Translations under genes and position numbers: made by a program | The notes under the pieces: generated by a model | What the model saw: the letters and a program-made list of their open reading frames with translations, nothing else | What the model was told of the DNA's origin: nothing | Database searches by the model: none | DNA from: Dendrocalamus latiflorus | Lineage: Eukaryota > Streptophyta > Magnoliopsida > Poales > Poaceae | Reading direction: 5' to 3' | NCBI GenBank assembly: GCA_017311315.1 | Contig: CM029626.1 | Coordinates: forward strand, 26,130,645-26,194,644 | Length of the DNA: 64,000 nt | In this document: piece by piece, positions 12,303 through 23,819 of the stretch | How the letters are laid out: the number at the start of each line of letters is the position of its first letter | How positions within the stretch are numbered: position 1 is the first letter of the stretch

Positions 12303-15241
12303 ATGGCGACGGACAAGTACTCGACCAAGCCACCCGTGTTCGATGGCATCGATTACCCCTTCTGGAAGAGCCGAATGGAGACATACATCCAGGCCCAGGG
12401 GTATGCCATCTGGCGGAAGGTCAAGGTACGATTCGCTGTTCCTGCCGATGAGAACATCAATGCCGGGAACATGGCTGATGTTGAGGCGAATGCAAAGGCA
12501 AGGAACATCATCATCCAGGGGTTGAGTCGTAACGAGTTTGACCGTATATCTCACCTGTCGTCCGCCTACGACATCTGGGTGACCCTCGACGCATACCATG
12601 AGGGCACCACCCAGATCAAGACGGTTCGACAGGACCAGTTCAAGCGCGAATACAACAAATTCGAGATGCTTGCTGGTGAGTCCCTGGACGAGTGCTTTTC
12701 GCGATTTCACAAAATCTTGAGCAACCTCCGAGCGGTCGGTCTCACATACCCCGACTCGGACAACGCTCGTCAGATGCTCGCGGCACTCGATCTGCGCGTG
12801 TGGGAGATGAAGGTGACCACCATCAAAGACACGACAGACCTCTCGACCCTGACTCTTGACGCGCTGTACTCGCGCCTCAAGACTCACGAGATTGACGTTG
12901 TCTCTCGTCGGTCGAAGTCACAGTCGATGGCTTTGGTCACCGATCCCAGTCCGGCTTCTGGTTTTTCCGCCGATTCGCTTTGTGGGTTCTCCCTAGCTGC
13001 TCTATGTGACGTAACTGATGATCAGTTAGAGCAGCTAGAGGATGAACAGCTGGCCCTCCTAGCTCGGAAGTTCTCCCATGCTTACAAGAGGAGGAGAGAC
13101 AGAAAGAGAGGCGGACCAGTCATCTGCTTCGAGTGTGGTGGCCCCAACCACATTCGAGCAAATTGTCCCAAGCTGGAGAAGGGCAAGAACGACTACGGCG
13201 GTTCAGGCAAGAACGACTACACCGACAAGAACCGCAACAAGAAGCCTCCAGCTCAGACGCCGGGAAAGAAGAAGTTCCGCGACTTCGGGAAGGCCAAGAA
13301 GCTGTTTCACCGTGTCCTCACCGCCTTCGACGACCTCGACCTCAGCGAGGTGGAGGGATGGAGCGACGACGACGGGACGGGTGACTAAGATCCCAGAGCG
13401 GCGACGACTTCTCCGGCATGTGCTTCATGGCCCTCGAGGGCGAACTTAGCGACAGCGAGCTGTACTCCGACTCGGACGAGGTATGTCCCTCCTATGACCA
13501 ACTTAATGAAGCTTTCCTTAAGCTAGGAGGTTTTCATGCTAGAGCTAGGACTAGGTGTACCGAGTTAGAGAAGGAAGTAGATAGACTGTCACGGGAGCTT
13601 ACTTCTCTTACATCTGCTCCCTCCCGTGACGACTGTGATACATGCTATGCCTTGCTGGGTGATTTGGAGAAGTTAAGGACCTCGCATGATAGTGTGTCCT
13701 CCGAGCTTGATTCTATTAAGGTGGAGAATGTTAGTCTGCTTGCTGAGTTAGAGTTGAGTAGGATGGCTGTTACCCTACTTACTACTGATGAGACTACTTC
13801 TCCCACCTCATGTGAGGTTAAGGACATTGCTGCTAGAGGACCTTATGCCATGCTCCTTGATCTGCCCGAGTCTTGTGAAAATTGCAATAATTTAAAGATG
13901 AACCTAAAACGGGCAGATCACAAGATTGCTGAGTTGCGTGCTTCTTTACTTGAGCCTATTGATTCATGTTTGAACTGTCCAAAGTTAACTGCTGAACTTG
14001 AATCTGTCTCAAAACAGTTTCAAGAAATGATTGACAACAACAAGAAAATGGCTCAGTATGCGACTAAGGATTCTGTTAGCTCACCATGCATTAGTTGTGA
14101 TAAACTAAAACTTGAACTCGTTGCTTTGAATGACAAATGTGTGAAGCTAACTAAGGAATTACTAGAGAAGCCACAATCTGGTTGTGATGTGATTGATGGT
14201 ATGGGGGAGAAGCCCCAGGGTAAGGGTGAGACGCCTAGAGACGCGAACCAACCTGCTAGTAGTAGGATTGTCCCCTCAGGGTCGGCTGTGCATGCATAAG
14301 CCATTCTCTCCTCTACTGTTGGTTCTTCTTCTGCTCCCTTACCTCCTGCTGTTCCGACTTCTCCCTGCTCTTCTTGCACCTCTCTCTTTCGGGAGTGTCA
14401 GTACCTTATGAACACTCTCGAGAGATTTGTAGGCGGCAAGAAGAAGCTTAATCTTATTCTAGACCAGTCCAAGATTTGCAGATTTAATCAGGGTCTAGGA
14501 TATGACTATTATGAGGATATGAGGAAGCATCCACCTGCTGTGCTCAGACCCATAGCACCAGGTGTGATCAAGACCGAGCCCACGACCGAGAAAGTCCAAT
14601 TTAAGTCAGCGGGCTATGTCCAGGGGATTTCTGACAGCAAGGTGATTGCACCTGCTGCTTCGGCCTCTCAGAAGGCGAAGCCTGACCGTGCTACTTCTAC
14701 CTCTCAGAGGATGAAGTATCACTGCACCTTCTGTCAGAAGGATGGACACACGGTTGATCGATGCTTCAGGCGCGCCAAGATCGCGCGTAGAGACCGTGTT
14801 GAGTCTCCTAGGCGTATTCAGGGTCAGCCCCAGATCCTGAGTGCACCTAGGACCAGCACGAGGTCTAGGTTTACTGCTGTTGATGGGTTTGGGCAGCATC
14901 GAGGACTTGGTTTTTCTGAGTCTTCTGTTTTTTGTCCTCATGCTGCTCCTGGTCATGACTTCCGCCGTCCTGAGGGTGCATCTCGTTTCCCCCGTCGAGA
15001 CAGTTACCCGCGGCGTGTTCAGCGTGTTGCCGGTGTTCCGACTCGCTCTCCCGTAGCAGTCGGACCCCGCAACAGCTTCAGGTCTGCTCACAGACCTTCT
15101 GCTTCGTTGAGTCATGGAGAGCGTAGGGTAGATAGAGGTCAGTCGTGCTTGACTACTTCATCTGCTCGACGTGTTGTTCAGTATTGGGTGCCAAAATCAC
15201 TTTTGATTTATCCCAGTACTGAGACTTTACTCTCTGTTTGA
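12303..15241 (+). pseudogene. Sirevirus gag, copy B (two stops, one frameshift)
   Basis: This is the retroelement capsid/nucleocapsid polyprotein. The first frame (12303-13388, 361 codons) begins MATDKYSTKPPVFDGIDYPFW, the typical N-terminus of copia gag. It has a CCHC zinc knuckle, CFECGGPNHIRANC, near residue 275. It ends at TAA 13386-13388, where copy A reads CAA, and a one-base deletion follows. A second frame (13418-14299) is rich in Leu/Glu heptads and probably forms a coiled coil. It ends at TAA 14297-14299, where copy A again reads CAA. The same frame resumes from 14408 and ends at TGA 15239-15241. It contains a second knuckle, CTFCQKDGHTVDRC. A long gag with two knuckles and a coiled-coil middle fits Sireviruses. 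Copy B cannot make full-length gag. Confidence 0.85.
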
Positions 15242-18200
15242 CTCAGGTTCGCCGGGCAGGGAAGGGAAAGGTTTGGCTTGTAGACTCCGGTTGTTCTCGT
15301 CATATGACCGGAAACTCCCGTTGGTTTTCTTCCCTTGCCCGTGCTCCAGGTGATGAGACGATCACCTTCGGAGATGCTTCATCTGGGCGCGTCATCGCCA
15401 AAGGTACTGTGCGCATTAATGATTCTTTCATCTTGAAAGATGTAGCCTTGGTTAGTAAGCTGCAGTATAATTTGCTCTCAGTCTCTCAGCTTACCGATGA
15501 CGGTTTTGAGGTGAGCTTTAAGAAAAACAATTGCAAAATTCTTGATTCTTCGGGTAGTCTTGTTTGCGGGATTTCTCGTTTTGGGAGGATCTTTCGTGCT
15601 GATTTTTCTGAGTCTTCTGGTGATCCTCTCAGGTGTTTAGTTGCTTCTGAGTCCCGCGACCTTTCCTTCTGGCATAGGAGACTTGGTCATATAGGCTTTG
15701 ACCATTTGACTCGAGTTAGCGGTCACGATCTCATTCGTGGTCTGCCGAAACTCAAGATGGTCAAAGATCTTGTTTGTGCTCCATGCCGGCACGGCAAGAT
15801 GGTTGCCGCCTCTCACCCTCCGGTCACAGTCACTATGACCGATGCACCGGGACAGCTGCTCCACATGGATACAGTGGGACCAGCTCGAGTGCAGTCAGCA
15901 GGGGGGAAGTGGTATGTTCTTGTCGTGGTCGATGACTTCTCGAGGTATTCTTGGGTGTTTTTCTTAGCCTCGAAGGATGAGACGTTTTCACATTTCCGAG
16001 GTCTTTTTGGTAGGCTTTCTGTTGAGCTCCCGGGTGCCTTACGAGCGATCCGCAGTGACAATGGCACGGAGTTCAAGAATTCCTACTTCGAGAGTTTCTG
16101 TGGTGAGACAGGTGTAGAGCACCAGTTCTCTTCTCCGCACGTCCCACAACAAAATGGCGTTGTGGAGAGGAAGAACCGTACCTTGGTCGAGATGGCCAGG
16201 ACGATGCTTGATGAGTACTCTACACCGCGGAAGTTTTGGGCTGAGGCTATAGCTACTGCGTGCCATGTCTCAAATCGAGTATTTCTTAGGGCACACTTGC
16301 ACCGCACTTCTTATGAGTTGAGATATGGGCGAAAGCCCAGCGTCTCTCATTTTCGTGTTTTTGGTTGCAAGTGTTTTATCTTGAAGTCTGGGAACCTAGA
16401 TAAGTTCGAGTCACGTTCCTGTGATGGGATCTTTCTAGGCTACTCGACTTCTTCGCGGGCTTATATGGTCTGGAACTGCGAGTCTAGCAAAATGGTAGAG
16501 ACCTGTGAGGTGACCTTTGACGAGGCCAGTCCGGGGACTAGGCCCGATATCTCAGGTTCTTTAGAGCAGTCCGAGACCATCTTTGTGGATGATGAGGATG
16601 ATGGAGACGACGGTTGTCTACCTGATCCTGTCCCTCATCCACCCCTTGAGGTGCCGTCTTCCACCGCACCTCGAGGCGATCAGCCCATGCCTTCTGCTTC
16701 TTCTGGAGCTGGTGGCTCTGTTCCTACCTCGTCAGCTCACGAGGTAGAGGCCACTTCTTCATCTCATCCTGGACCTCCTAGACATATCCAGAAAGCTCAT
16801 CCTTCAGAGCAGATCATTGGAGACCTCTTCGAGCGTGTTACCCGCTCAAAATCTGGCTTATCTCAATTCTGTCTCCATTCTGCTTTCATTGCCTCCTTTG
16901 AGCCCAAAGATGTCTCTCATGCTTTATCTGATGAGTCTTGGGTCAATGCCATGCATGAGGAGCTAGAAAATTTTGAGAGGAACAAGGTCTGGTCGCTCGT
17001 CGAGCCCCCGCGAGGTCACAATATTATTGGGACTAAGTGGGTGTTCAAGAACAAGCAGAGCGAGGATGGAGTGGTTATTCGAAACAAGGCTAGACTGGTT
17101 GCTCAGGGGTTCTCCCAGGTTGAAGGTCTAGATTTCGAGGAGACCTTTGCCCCCGTAGCTAGACTTGAAGCCATTAGAATCCTGCTTGCCTTTGCAGCTT
17201 CTAAGGGTTTCAAGCTTTACCAGATGGACGTCAAGAGTGCCTTTCTCAATGGCCTTATTGAGGAAGAGGTCTACGTCCGACAGCCTCCTGGTTTCGAAAA
17301 CCCCAAATACCCAAACCATGTCTTTAAGCTTTCCAAAGCGTTGTATGGACTTAAGCAGGCCCCCAGGGCTTGGTATGAGAGGCTTAAGTCCTACTTGTTG
17401 AGTCATGGGTTTGAAATGGGTAAAGTTGATAAGACCTTGTTCATCCGCCGGCTTGGCGCTGACCTTCTGCTCGTCCAGATCTATGTCGATGACATTATCT
17501 TTGGCGGCTCTTCCCATACTCTGGTTTCCCAGTTCTCGGATGTCATGAGCACCGAGTTTGAAATGAGTATGATGGGTGAGTTGACCTTCTTCCTTGGCTT
17601 CCAAATTAAGCAGACTCGGGAGGGTACATTTCTTCATCAAGGAAAGTACACTCGTGACCTCCTGAAGCGCTTCGATATGAGTGATGGTAAGCCGGTGTCA
17701 ACTCCCATGGCTTCGACAGCCTATCTTGACCCAGATGAGGATGGCGAGCCAGTTGATCAGAAAGAGTTCAGAAGTATGATCGGCTCCCTTCTTTACCTCA
17801 CTGCCTCGAGACCAGACATACACTTCTCAGTGTGTCTGTGTGCTCGTTTTCAGGCTTCTCCTCGCGTATCTCACCGTCAGGCGGTGAAGCGCATCTTTCG
17901 GTACCTTCGAGCTACCATTGACTATGGTATCTGGTACTCTTCCTCATCCTGTCTTTCCTTGAGAGCCTTCTCGGATGCAGACTTTGCCGGCTGTAGGATA
18001 GATAGGAAGAGCACCTCTGGCACCTGCCAATTCATTGGCACTTCTCTTGTTTCCTGGTCTTCGAGGAAGCAGTCCGGAGTTGCACAGTCCACCGCAGAGG
18101 CCGAGTACGTTGCTGCAGCCAGCTGCTGTAGCCAAGTACTTTGGATGGCTTCGACCCTGCGGGACTTTGGGTTGGTCATAGATAGTGTTCCACTCTTCTG

Positions 18201-18432
18201 TGATAACACTTCTGCGATTAACATTGCTAAAAACCCAGTGCAGCACTCTCGGACCAAGCACATTGATATCCGATACCACTTCCTTAGAGACCATGTAGAG
18301 AAGGGTGATATAGTGCTCCAGTTTGTGGAGAGTGACCACCAGTTGGCTGACATCTTCACCAAGCCTTTGGATAGTTCGAGGTTTTCAGCTCTGCGGGGAG
18401 AGCTTGGGGTGGTGTGTCCTTATGGACTGTAG
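15238..18432 (+). CDS. Sirevirus pol polyprotein, copy B (complete)
   Basis: This 1064-codon frame encodes protease, integrase, reverse transcriptase and RNase H in copia order. The protease motif WLVDSGCS is near residues 13-20. The pre-integrase HHCC domain spans about 144-186. Integrase has D211, D274 and E310 with exact D-35-E spacing, plus HVPQQNG. A Ser/Pro/Asp-rich linker covers about 425-520. Reverse transcriptase spans about 585-830, with QMDVKSAFLNG around D664 and YVDD at 749-752. RNase H has D913, E956 and D989. The frame is open from about 15223, and the listed start is a TTG. The real protein would come from gag-pol fusion or frameshifting, since pol overlaps the gag stop in the -1 frame. 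All visible catalytic residues are present, so the enzymes could be functional if translated. Confidence 0.92.
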   Translation: MTQVRRAGKGKVWLVDSGCSRHMTGNSRWFSSLARAPGDETITFGDASSGRVIAKGTVRINDSFILKDVALVSKLQYNLLSVSQLTDDGFEVSFKKNNCKILDSSGSLVCGISRFGRIFRADFSESSGDPLRCLVASESRDLSFWHRRLGHIGFDHLTRVSGHDLIRGLPKLKMVKDLVCAPCRHGKMVAASHPPVTVTMTDAPGQLLHMDTVGPARVQSAGGKWYVLVVVDDFSRYSWVFFLASKDETFSHFRGLFGRLSVELPGALRAIRSDNGTEFKNSYFESFCGETGVEHQFSSPHVPQQNGVVERKNRTLVEMARTMLDEYSTPRKFWAEAIATACHVSNRVFLRAHLHRTSYELRYGRKPSVSHFRVFGCKCFILKSGNLDKFESRSCDGIFLGYSTSSRAYMVWNCESSKMVETCEVTFDEASPGTRPDISGSLEQSETIFVDDEDDGDDGCLPDPVPHPPLEVPSSTAPRGDQPMPSASSGAGGSVPTSSAHEVEATSSSHPGPPRHIQKAHPSEQIIGDLFERVTRSKSGLSQFCLHSAFIASFEPKDVSHALSDESWVNAMHEELENFERNKVWSLVEPPRGHNIIGTKWVFKNKQSEDGVVIRNKARLVAQGFSQVEGLDFEETFAPVARLEAIRILLAFAASKGFKLYQMDVKSAFLNGLIEEEVYVRQPPGFENPKYPNHVFKLSKALYGLKQAPRAWYERLKSYLLSHGFEMGKVDKTLFIRRLGADLLLVQIYVDDIIFGGSSHTLVSQFSDVMSTEFEMSMMGELTFFLGFQIKQTREGTFLHQGKYTRDLLKRFDMSDGKPVSTPMASTAYLDPDEDGEPVDQKEFRSMIGSLLYLTASRPDIHFSVCLCARFQASPRVSHRQAVKRIFRYLRATIDYGIWYSSSSCLSLRAFSDADFAGCRIDRKSTSGTCQFIGTSLVSWSSRKQSGVAQSTAEAEYVAAASCCSQVLWMASTLRDFGLVIDSVPLFCDNTSAINIAKNPVQHSRTKHIDIRYHFLRDHVEKGDIVLQFVESDHQLADIFTKPLDSSRFSALRGELGVVCPYGL

Positions 18433-20141
18433 TGAGAGGGAGCTTTGGGCTTTATTGCTTTACTATATTGATTATGCTTCTGTCTCATTTCTATTGCATT
18501 GCACTCGGGGTGCATTTGGGTTTAGTCCTTCCAGCATAGGTTAGAGTGCTTCTCTTGCCGAGATGCTTAGACTTCTAACCCTTATCTTGTGCTTCCAGGA
18601 TTAGCTGCTTCTTATCTCACTAGGTCGAGCTCACTCACTTCTTGTAGGTTCTAGCGAGGGTTGGGCCACCCTCGGGTAGACAGGGTACGTGTTTGCTCTC
18701 TAGTGTGTGATTTACAGTCAGCTGATTGTCCTGGAGTCATATGGGGTAGATGAGAGTCAGTCTGAGCCATAGTTGTCTCTATATCTTATCTATACTTTAA
18801 GGACTGCCTGTTTTGGTTTTATTTGCCAGCTTCTCAATTTATTGCTTTGGTTCAGGGAGAGTTCATTTGGGAGCTTCTGGAGCTTAATTGTGACTTAACT
18901 CAACTTGAACTAAAAGTTGCATGTCATGTTGAGGGGGAGCTAGATTTTTCTTGCATTTTCAGCATTCTAGCATTATAATCAATCTGCATTGAGCCTTGAT
19001 TATTATCCTGTTATGACATGCTTCAGTGCTTTACACCTTGCCATGACTTGTGCTTAGCTTGCTAAATTTATCATGACTTCATATGTGTAGACTAGCGTTT
19101 GCTATGATAAGTTAAGTAAAATTGATCAACTTAAATTAAACTTGTCATGCTAGCATTTGAGTTTAGTCTTTCTTGAGCTATCCCTTTATGATTCATGCCA
19201 TGTCAAATAGGCTGAGTAGAGCGTTGAATCTATATTGAGCCTTAGATTGAGCTGTTTAGTCTCTTGATGATGCATGAGTTAGTACAATATGTTAAAAAGC
19301 AAAAAGATCTGTTTTGTGCGAAAAAACTGATCTCACCAATTCTCTCCTATGAGACGGCTTGCCATTGCACTTGGCATGAACTTAGGGGGAGTTTTGGATG
19401 ACCTAGACTATCTTCTTAAGCTCATGGCTTGGAGTAGTCGCATAAGGCTTGAGACCTAGCACATGATAAAACAAAAATCTGGTTGGCAACAACCATGAAT
19501 TTCAAAAGAAAATATGTCATTTGTGCTCCATTTGCTTAAGCTTCAAAAAGAACCAAGTACTTTAACCAAAGTTTCAATCTTGAGCTTATAGCACTCTATT
19601 TGGACTCAATGTTAGCTTCCTTGTTCCGCTTAGCTTATTGACATGGCCTGCATCATCCTTGGATATCTCTAGTTAGACTTTGCTCATTGATGACTTGACT
19701 TGCTCACTTAATGTACTTCACTTTTAGATTGTTATCTATGTGTTCTAGCTGGCTTATATATATGTTGTCATGATCTAGATAGCGTTTTATTGAGTTATGG
19801 CTTGGTGTAGTACTTGTTGGTCATATTGGATAATTCTCATGGCTCTAAATGCTTAGAATAAACAAACTTCAGCCATATTCATCCATTGACATGTCATATT
19901 CTCTCTTTTGCATCCTTGATGCGTTTATTGCCAAAAGGGGGAGAATAGAGAAGAAAAAGCTAGTTGGGATCATTTTAGAGCTTTGGAGATCAATTTGCTC
20001 TTTCAGTTGTTGCTCTTGTGTTCCTTCTGTCGACATGGTCATTTGTTTCATTCTCTTCTTTGGACCACGTTGGATTCGTCAAACTCAAACTCTTCTTCAT
20101 GCTTTTTCCGAGTTTGTCAATATACTCATCAAGGGGGAGAT
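18433..20141 (+). mobile_element. Sirevirus 3' noncoding region, copy B
   Basis: This region is collinear with 8878-10586. AGGGGGAG boxes are at 18932-18939, 19384-19391, 19936-19943 and 20132-20139. No gene is seen. The near-identity with copy A shows that the duplication is recent or that the copies have been homogenised. Confidence 0.8.
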
Positions 20142-21800
20142 TGAGAGACCATGTGGTCGTGATCCCATGAGAATGATGAGTAATTGACAATGGTGTAGGT
20201 TAGTCGAGTTTGGTTTGGGTGGTTTTGACCATGTCGTTGCGTGGTGCAACGGGCTCGGTCGATTTGGTCAAACTTGGTCGTTTGGGCTTAGGTCATTTAT
20301 TCTAATGCTTCGACAGGTTTGGACTTCATCATGGGTAAGCATGATGTGTTTATGCTATTTTACGCTTTCATGTGTCGAGCGGTGCTATGTGATGTGTTTC
20401 TTGTCTGTGTGGCTGCAGGACATCGAGCGGAGTCGTGGCGAGACACGGTGGACCGGACTAGGCGCAGGTGGCGCTGAGGTCAGAACGGTCAGGATGTGTC
20501 GAAGACGACGTGGACTCGAGGTGGTTGCGAGGCGTGCAAGACAAGGAGCGCGGAAGCTTCCCGGAAGGTGCAGGAGGGGCGAAACGGGAATTTCGCAAGG
20601 CTGCACAAGCGGGAGCGGGCTCCGTTGGATTTAGCCGGCGTAACGGGGCGGAGACCCGTTAGCCATGGGCTATAAAAGGAGAGGAGGGGCTGCATGCCCA
20701 TTTGAGCACTTGTAAGGAATTAGGGTTTACACTAGTCAAAAGAGGCTTTGGGAAGGTTGTTTCCTTTAGCTCTTTAGTTGGTGTGAGTTGGTGGAGGCAG
20801 AGTGTGCTCCCTCTGTTGTCCTCTACGATGGTTTCTAGGTGTGAGTTCTAGTGGGTGTTCTTCCTCCCTCCATGGATGAGTGTGTGTTCTTGAGTTGAGA
20901 GAGTGAGGAGATGGATTGAGAGTCTTGTAATCATTCCTCTGTATTCAATCGTGTCATCGGGACTCCTCTGTATTCATTGTGATCCAAGAAATGAAGATCT
21001 GAAGTTTGGTTCCTCTCTGTCGTAGCTTCTGTTCTTCGTTCTTCATTTTGGGTGATTTGCTCTCTTTTGATTTTCGAGTTCTTGATTGCTGGAGAGTGCC
21101 AAAATGGGTTGCTATGACATGGGTGATGCTTAAAAGCCATTTGGCTAGTTAACTCCAAGAGCAAACCAAGTTTTAATCTCAGATTTTCATTGTTTGCCTC
21201 CTCTGTTCATCTTTTCTCTTTCTAGGTTTTTGTCCAGATTTTGACTCCCTTGTTAAGATGGCTTGAAATTTGGTATGAAGAGTCCAGAGGCTATTAAATA
21301 GCTACCCTCAAAATTTCATAGCCAAAGGATCAACGGTTTGGGAGTAATTGGATTTTTGGCTCAGCTCGGGCAAAATTTCAGATTTTTACCCAAATCTGAA
21401 ATTCGTGTTTCTTGAAAGTGGTTTCTTGAAATTGGCTCTTGGCTTAGTCTTCTGGGAGTATTCCCTAGCTATCCTCAAAGTTTCCCAAGCCAAGAATCAA
21501 AGAATCTTGCAAATTTCTCAGTTTTCAGATTCATTGTCTGAAAATTTCTGTTTGCTGTTTTTCCTCGAGAGGTACTACCGCTCGTCCCAGCGGTACTACC
21601 GCTTGCAGCCAGACTTGCGCTGAATTTGTTTTTCTTGATTGCTTCTTTCTGGGTCTAGTTTTTCCTTGTCTCTGTGATGTCCAGTAAGGGTTTATTTTCT
21701 CCTTCATAGCTCCCATAGCTATTGGAGAAGAAGATAATTGTTGGGGGCGATTTTTAAAGATCGACATTCACCCCCCCTCTGTCGCCATTTCGGTCCAACA
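20142..21800 (+). mobile_element. Sirevirus LTR C (3' end of array)
   Basis: The final 1659-bp LTR ends GGTCCAACA and is followed by unrelated sequence starting ATTTACTTAG, so 21800/21801 is the 3' border of the array. A 5-bp target duplication would begin ATTTA, but the 5' border is outside the window and cannot be compared. The TATA box is at 20671-20677. One diagnostic change is an A where LTRs A and B have G near 21511. Confidence 0.9.
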
Positions 21801-23692
21801 ATTTACTTAGCCAAGTTGTACTTTACAGACTTGTGGTTGTACTGTTTTACATAGGAGGTCATGACAAGATTCAGTCCTTAGTGGTATCTGGGCGGTTCTA
21901 CCACAAACCACACTCTCGTGCACACCTGCACCATACCCCCGAACCATCCGCCCAGATAAATAAGCAATTTGAGATTTTTGGGAGTATAAAATAATCATAT
22001 CCAGCATATACCAGTCATTACCACCATGACTGCCGAACCACATTTTCTCATGATTAAAGTGATGCTTGGGCGCTTTCGCACCCATGAGTATCTAAACATT
22101 ACTAAGCATGACATATAATTACGGACTTATTTTCGAAAGGTTACTATTATAATTTTTGCTAGGGCGACAAGGTTTACAAATTCAAATATTCCAAAGGAGG
22201 GGTAATATTAATCAAGGTACACAATGGGATATAACTAGAATCTTAAATTAAACATGTATTTGCATATAAAATAACAGCATGCAATTTGATAATTTAAACA
22301 AAAATAATTTGCAGAAAATGTAGGTTCAACATGATCAAAGTATTGACTCGCCTTACGCGGTTTACCGCGGTCTTGAGTTCACACAATGATTTCTCTTGAG
22401 CTTCTGATCTCTATCTTCACTTCGAGCTTTAATCTCGCTGGGTCCACTGAATCTTCACGACTTCCAATTTCTAATTACGCGACAAACGAATGAATCCAAA
22501 CGAAAGCAAATAACTCAAGAGATCCAATAAATCCGAATAAACTCAATTTTTGTTTTATCATTAGTTAATAGATGATTTGGGTGATTTGAGGCAAGGCCGG
22601 TGGCAGAAAACGATGACTCGATCTTTTATTAACAGTTTTTTTTATTTTTATATTTATCAAGGAAGTTCCATGAGTTAAGATGGACCTATGAGTAGGTATT
22701 ATTTTGTCGAGTGTTACTTTTCAGGGTATTTTGGCTTCTCGAATTAACTTTAGAGTCTAGGTGTACATCATTTTATGGGGTGACATTTTATGTATCCTTA
22801 GTTACTGCTTAGTGCAGATTAAGTTTTAAAGGAAAAGATTGTATATAAGTACATTTAGGTGATGACCTGGCTTGCTATTAAATATACCATTGGTATTTAT
22901 TTGATGGTGGCATGTTAATTGTTGGAGTACATGTTTTAGTTATTATTGAGGGTAATCTTTTAACTTAAAGCTTTGTTTTTATTGCTTTAACATAACATCC
23001 AATGCATTTCCTTAAAGTTTAATATATTTTTAATTATGTTCCTTATTAAACTTGGACTTTAAACAAAATCACATTTTATTAATGCCTCCAATTTGATAAT
23101 TAGACCTTAAATAAATATTTAAGCTACATTAGTTGCTTACACAATAAATAATCAATATTATTCTTAAGTAACCCTATTTTATACCTTAATTAAATTTATT
23201 AGCCTCTCTACATTATTTCCTTAACTTTAACTTGGATGCATTATTATCATTTTTATTATTATTATTGTTACTAAGTTAAAATTACCATTTAAGACTTCAT
23301 GCTCAGTAGTATATTAACAATAGTGCCTATATCTTTAATGGGGTCTATGGTGGATACAAAACCTTCACTAATATCTATATCTACAAGGGTATACTTTTAG
23401 CAATTCATATGCCACTTAGCATATGTTCCAGTATCCGGATTGACGTTGGATATTAATGGTATACTAATTATTTTCGAGGTTTACCTAATCGTATGCCAGG
23501 AGACATTAATTTAAATTTCAACCGTTAAACATCATTGAGCTAGTACTCACTTAATTTTTCATATGCCTTTAATTTTATATTTTGATGTATAGGTAAACTT
23601 TATTTAAATCCCCAAATTAATTTTATTAACTTTCTTACTTTATTTTCTAACTGTTGCCTAACTGGAATGTGTTAAAAAAAATACACAGAAAT

Positions 23693-23766
23693 ATGGGCAG
23701 TGAGGATTCGAACCTGTGACTTATGTGTTGAGTGCTCCAGAGTTGACCAATTGGGCAGCTGCCCAT
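23693..23766 (-). ncRNA. tRNA-like sequence or SINE head
   Basis: This 74-nt minus-strand segment has tRNA length. Its ends, ATGGGCAG and CTGCCCAT, pair perfectly over 8 bp like an acceptor stem. It holds a perfect RNA polymerase III B box, GGTTCGAATCC (23704-23714), and an A-box-like CTGCCCAATTGG (23747-23758). A run of eight T on the minus strand lies 11 nt past the 3' end (23674-23681), as a pol III terminator would. The D, anticodon and T stems pair poorly and no anticodon can be assigned. It is therefore a degenerate tRNA or a tRNA-derived element rather than a working tRNA gene. It lies inside the putative gypsy LTR. Confidence 0.4.
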
Positions 23767-23819
23767 TGTGACTTAAGTGGGGAAGTCATTACCCAAGAGA
23801 TGAGAGGAAACTGGGCTAA

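Noticed and set aside
23693..23766. A functional tRNA gene
   Set aside because: Acceptor stem and B box are good, but the D, anticodon and T stems do not pair well and no anticodon loop can be assigned.
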